NCBI RefSeq assembly: GCF_020991455.1
Contig: NZ_JAJMOX010000004.1
Coordinates: forward strand, 248,001 to 312,000
Reading direction: 5' to 3'
Length of the DNA: 64,000 bases
Source: Flavobacterium sp. JAS
Lineage (GTDB): Bacteria > Bacteroidota > Bacteroidia > Flavobacteriales > Flavobacteriaceae
The position numbers were made by a program, and so were the translations under genes. Numbering within the stretch: position 1 is the stretch's first letter; each line of letters begins with the position of its first letter. The notes below the pieces were generated by a model. It worked only from the letters and a program-made list of their open reading frames with translations, ran no database searches and was not told the DNA's origin. Shown here in pieces: positions 62,063 to 64,000 of the stretch.

Positions 62063-63412
62063 ATGAAAAAATCGATTCTTATTTTAGTGGCACTATTTCT
62101 ATTTGTAAGTTGCAAAAAGGAAACATCAACATCAACAACCCCAGCTTCTACCACAGAAAGTAGTGCTTCAAATCCTTCAGATCAGGATATTGTAGACGCT
62201 TATACCTATTTGTACGGAAGATATTTGGTAATTCAACAGGAAAACCATGATATTAATGTAGAGAAAGTAGGGTATAATAAAATTAAATACAATCCGCTTG
62301 GAACGGCTCAATTCGTAAACCCAAATCTTGATGTGGCTTATCTTGAAGCCTGGATTGCGGTAGACAAAGATCATGCTGTTATTTTGAATGTTCCAAAAAT
62401 AGAAGGACGTTACTATACTGCCGAATTATTGAACGGTTGGGGAGAAGTAATTGTTAATATTAACAATCGTAATTTTCCTAAAACTCCTTACGGGAAGTTT
62501 GCTTTAGTTCTAAAAGGAACAAATCCAACAATTCCTGCAGATGCTGTAAAAATCGAATTACCATCAGAAAAAGCAAAAATGCTTGCTCGTGTAGAATTGA
62601 AAGGAACTCCCGATATTGCACAAAAACTACAAAGACAATTTACATTTACAGTTCCTGATGGAATCAAAATAGCACCATCTTTAACCATTCCTGAGTTTAC
62701 TCCGAAAGCACCAATTGGTGGAGAAATATTTAACAATGTAGCAGAAGTTATCGCTTCTTACCCTGATGTAATGCCTAAAGGAAAAGAGTATCAGGATAAA
62801 GCACTTGCGATTGAAGCTTATCGTAAAACAGATGATAAGGCCAAAGCACGTGTTGATGAAATAGTAAAAACGAAAGCAATTCCAGGATTTTTAGCCGGAG
62901 CAAAAGGTTTTGGAACTCAAAAAGGTGGTTGGTCAGTATCGTATGCTGCCGGTAATTTTGGTGATGATATTCTGGCTCGTGACATTGTGAATTATGGAGG
63001 TTTATGGGCAAACCGTAAAGAAGAAGCCGTTTATTTTATTGGATTAATAGATAGTAAAAATCAGCCTTTGACAGGTGATAAAGTATATGAAATCAGATTT
63101 CCAAAAGAGGCGCTGCCAGACACTGCCGTTGATGGATTTTGGTCAACAACATTATATAGTGTGCCAGATTACAGAGTGGTTGACAATAAATTGAAACGTT
63201 ATAATTTAAATAATGTATCTGGTTTAAAGAAAAATGCTGATGGTTCTTTGAGTATTTGGTTGGCATCTTCATTGCCAAAAGGAGCAATAGAAAGCAACTG
63301 GTTGCCAACGCCGGCTGGAAAAGGATTCTCTCTAAATTTTAGAACCTATGTTCCTAAAAAAATAGTTCAGGACGGAAAATGGTTTCCTGCGCCAATTGAG
63401 CCAAAAAACTAG
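62063..63412 (+). CDS. DUF1254/DUF1214 lipoprotein 1
   Basis: 449 residues. Lipobox LFLFVSC with Cys17, then a Thr/Ser-rich linker. The DUF1254 part (about 45-190) has DIVDAYTYLYGRYLVIQQ, and the DUF1214 part (about 290-430) has DGFWSTTLYSVPDYRVVDN, NNVSGLKKNADGSLSIWLASS and SNWLPTPAGKGFSLNFRTYVP. The biochemical function of these domains is not known to me. The two domains together form a compact secreted protein. It follows the barrel gene by 31 bp. Confidence 0.85.
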   Translation: MKKSILILVALFLFVSCKKETSTSTTPASTTESSASNPSDQDIVDAYTYLYGRYLVIQQENHDINVEKVGYNKIKYNPLGTAQFVNPNLDVAYLEAWIAVDKDHAVILNVPKIEGRYYTAELLNGWGEVIVNINNRNFPKTPYGKFALVLKGTNPTIPADAVKIELPSEKAKMLARVELKGTPDIAQKLQRQFTFTVPDGIKIAPSLTIPEFTPKAPIGGEIFNNVAEVIASYPDVMPKGKEYQDKALAIEAYRKTDDKAKARVDEIVKTKAIPGFLAGAKGFGTQKGGWSVSYAAGNFGDDILARDIVNYGGLWANRKEEAVYFIGLIDSKNQPLTGDKVYEIRFPKEALPDTAVDGFWSTTLYSVPDYRVVDNKLKRYNLNNVSGLKKNADGSLSIWLASSLPKGAIESNWLPTPAGKGFSLNFRTYVPKKIVQDGKWFPAPIEPKN

Positions 63413-63439
63413 TTATTGATAATGATCAAAAATAAAATC

Positions 63440-64000
63440 ATGAAAAAAATATTTATTCCTCTATTAGCAGTTTTACTATTAATAAGCTGTAAAAAAGAAA
63501 CCACAGCGGGAGATCGTGTTGGAAATGGTTTAGTGACCGAGGATTCTTCAGCAGTTAAAACAGGTATTCCTGCCGGTCCAGTGGCAAACACTATTTTGAC
63601 AGACGAATATGTAAAGCATATTGGGACACTTGCTTATTTGTGGGGTTGGCCAATGGTAAACATTCACAATAGAAAAGTAACTTTTGAGAAACTTCCAGAA
63701 CCTGTTTATGGAGGAGGGATTGTTCCGTTAAGCCCACCAAACCAGTTATGTATGCTTACAGATTATATGCAAGCAGGAGAAAAAGAAGTCGCTTGTCCTA
63801 ATCAGGATGTTGTTTATGGTTTTGGTTTAACTGATTTTACAAAAGATGCATTGGTAGTTCAGGTTCCGGATTTTGGAGATCGTTTTTGGGTGTATCAGGT
63901 ATGTAACCAACGTACAGATGGTTATGCAACTTTAGGAAAAATGTACGGAACAAAACCAGGATTCTATTTATTAACGGGACCAAAATGGAATGGAAAAGTT
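63440..64000 (+). CDS. DUF1254 lipoprotein 2 (partial, cut by window end)
   Basis: The first 187 codons are in the window, with an open frame to base 64000. Lipobox LLLISC with Cys17. The N-terminal domain shows LAYLWGWPMVNIHNRKVTFEKLPEP, PNQLCMLTDYMQ and VQVPDFGDRFWVYQVCNQRTDGYATLG, the usual DUF1254 block. It starts 27 bp after DUF1254 protein 1, so the pair is probably a duplicated, co-expressed set with the sulfatase and HAD genes. Confidence 0.85.
   Translation, partial: MKKIFIPLLAVLLLISCKKETTAGDRVGNGLVTEDSSAVKTGIPAGPVANTILTDEYVKHIGTLAYLWGWPMVNIHNRKVTFEKLPEPVYGGGIVPLSPPNQLCMLTDYMQAGEKEVACPNQDVVYGFGLTDFTKDALVVQVPDFGDRFWVYQVCNQRTDGYATLGKMYGTKPGFYLLTGPKWNGKV

Overview
The window looks like a chromosomal segment of a Flavobacterium-like member of the Bacteroidota. 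The grounds are: AT-rich DNA; genes without clear Shine-Dalgarno sites; repeated matches to the Flavobacterium promoter pattern TTG-N17-21-TAnnTTTG; a SusC/SusD pair; a flexirubin-type pigment locus; and an aromatic amino acid lyase that closely resembles, from memory, the F. johnsoniae tyrosine ammonia-lyase. No rRNA, CRISPR array, prophage or insertion sequence was seen.

Layout. 1-7.1 kb: one end of a flexirubin/aryl-polyene pigment cluster (acyltransferase, ACP, ketosynthase, ketoreductase, WG-repeat protein, tyrosine ammonia-lyase, and a divergent flavin-dependent halogenase-type enzyme). 7.1-8.2 kb: two small unknown proteins. 8.3-14.8 kb: a sodium/sugar symporter, then galT-galK-galM, divergent from a GntR-type regulator. 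15.3-19.2 kb: transketolase and transaldolase, and a Nudix-type AraR regulator. 19.7-41.0 kb: an arabinan/L-arabinose locus (SusC, SusD, four GH43, two GH51, one GH127, araB, araD, araA and a lipoprotein mutarotase). 41.2-57.8 kb: housekeeping genes (OsmC, tRNA-Leu, prs, rplY, pth, sod, purF, pfkB-type kinase, ECF sigma factor, rnhA, purN, acpP, fabF, rnc, pyk) with a few unknown proteins. 58.3-64.0 kb: a secreted module of unknown purpose (sulfatase, HAD lipoprotein, outer-membrane-type protein, two DUF1254 lipoproteins, the last cut by the window edge).

How it works together. The GH enzymes debranch and cut arabinan outside the cell or in the periplasm, SusCD imports oligomers, a lipoprotein mutarotase anomerises L-arabinose, and AraA/B/D plus Tkt/Tal feed it into the pentose phosphate pathway. 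A palindrome AARTGT-N7-ACAYTT occurs in front of tkt, araR, susC (twice), araB and the SSS symporter. I infer that it is the AraR operator and that the symporter, although next to gal genes, is the L-arabinose importer.

Most notable extras. (1) Two tandem 85-bp copies downstream of purF look like a small RNA gene with its own promoter and terminator; one stem pair shows a compensatory change. (2) Two identical 22-bp palindromes, 51 bp apart, precede the sulfatase/DUF1254 module. (3) Intergenic spacers are filled with at least ten different families of nested, word-like palindromic repeats. All functional calls were made by reading motifs; no database search was run.
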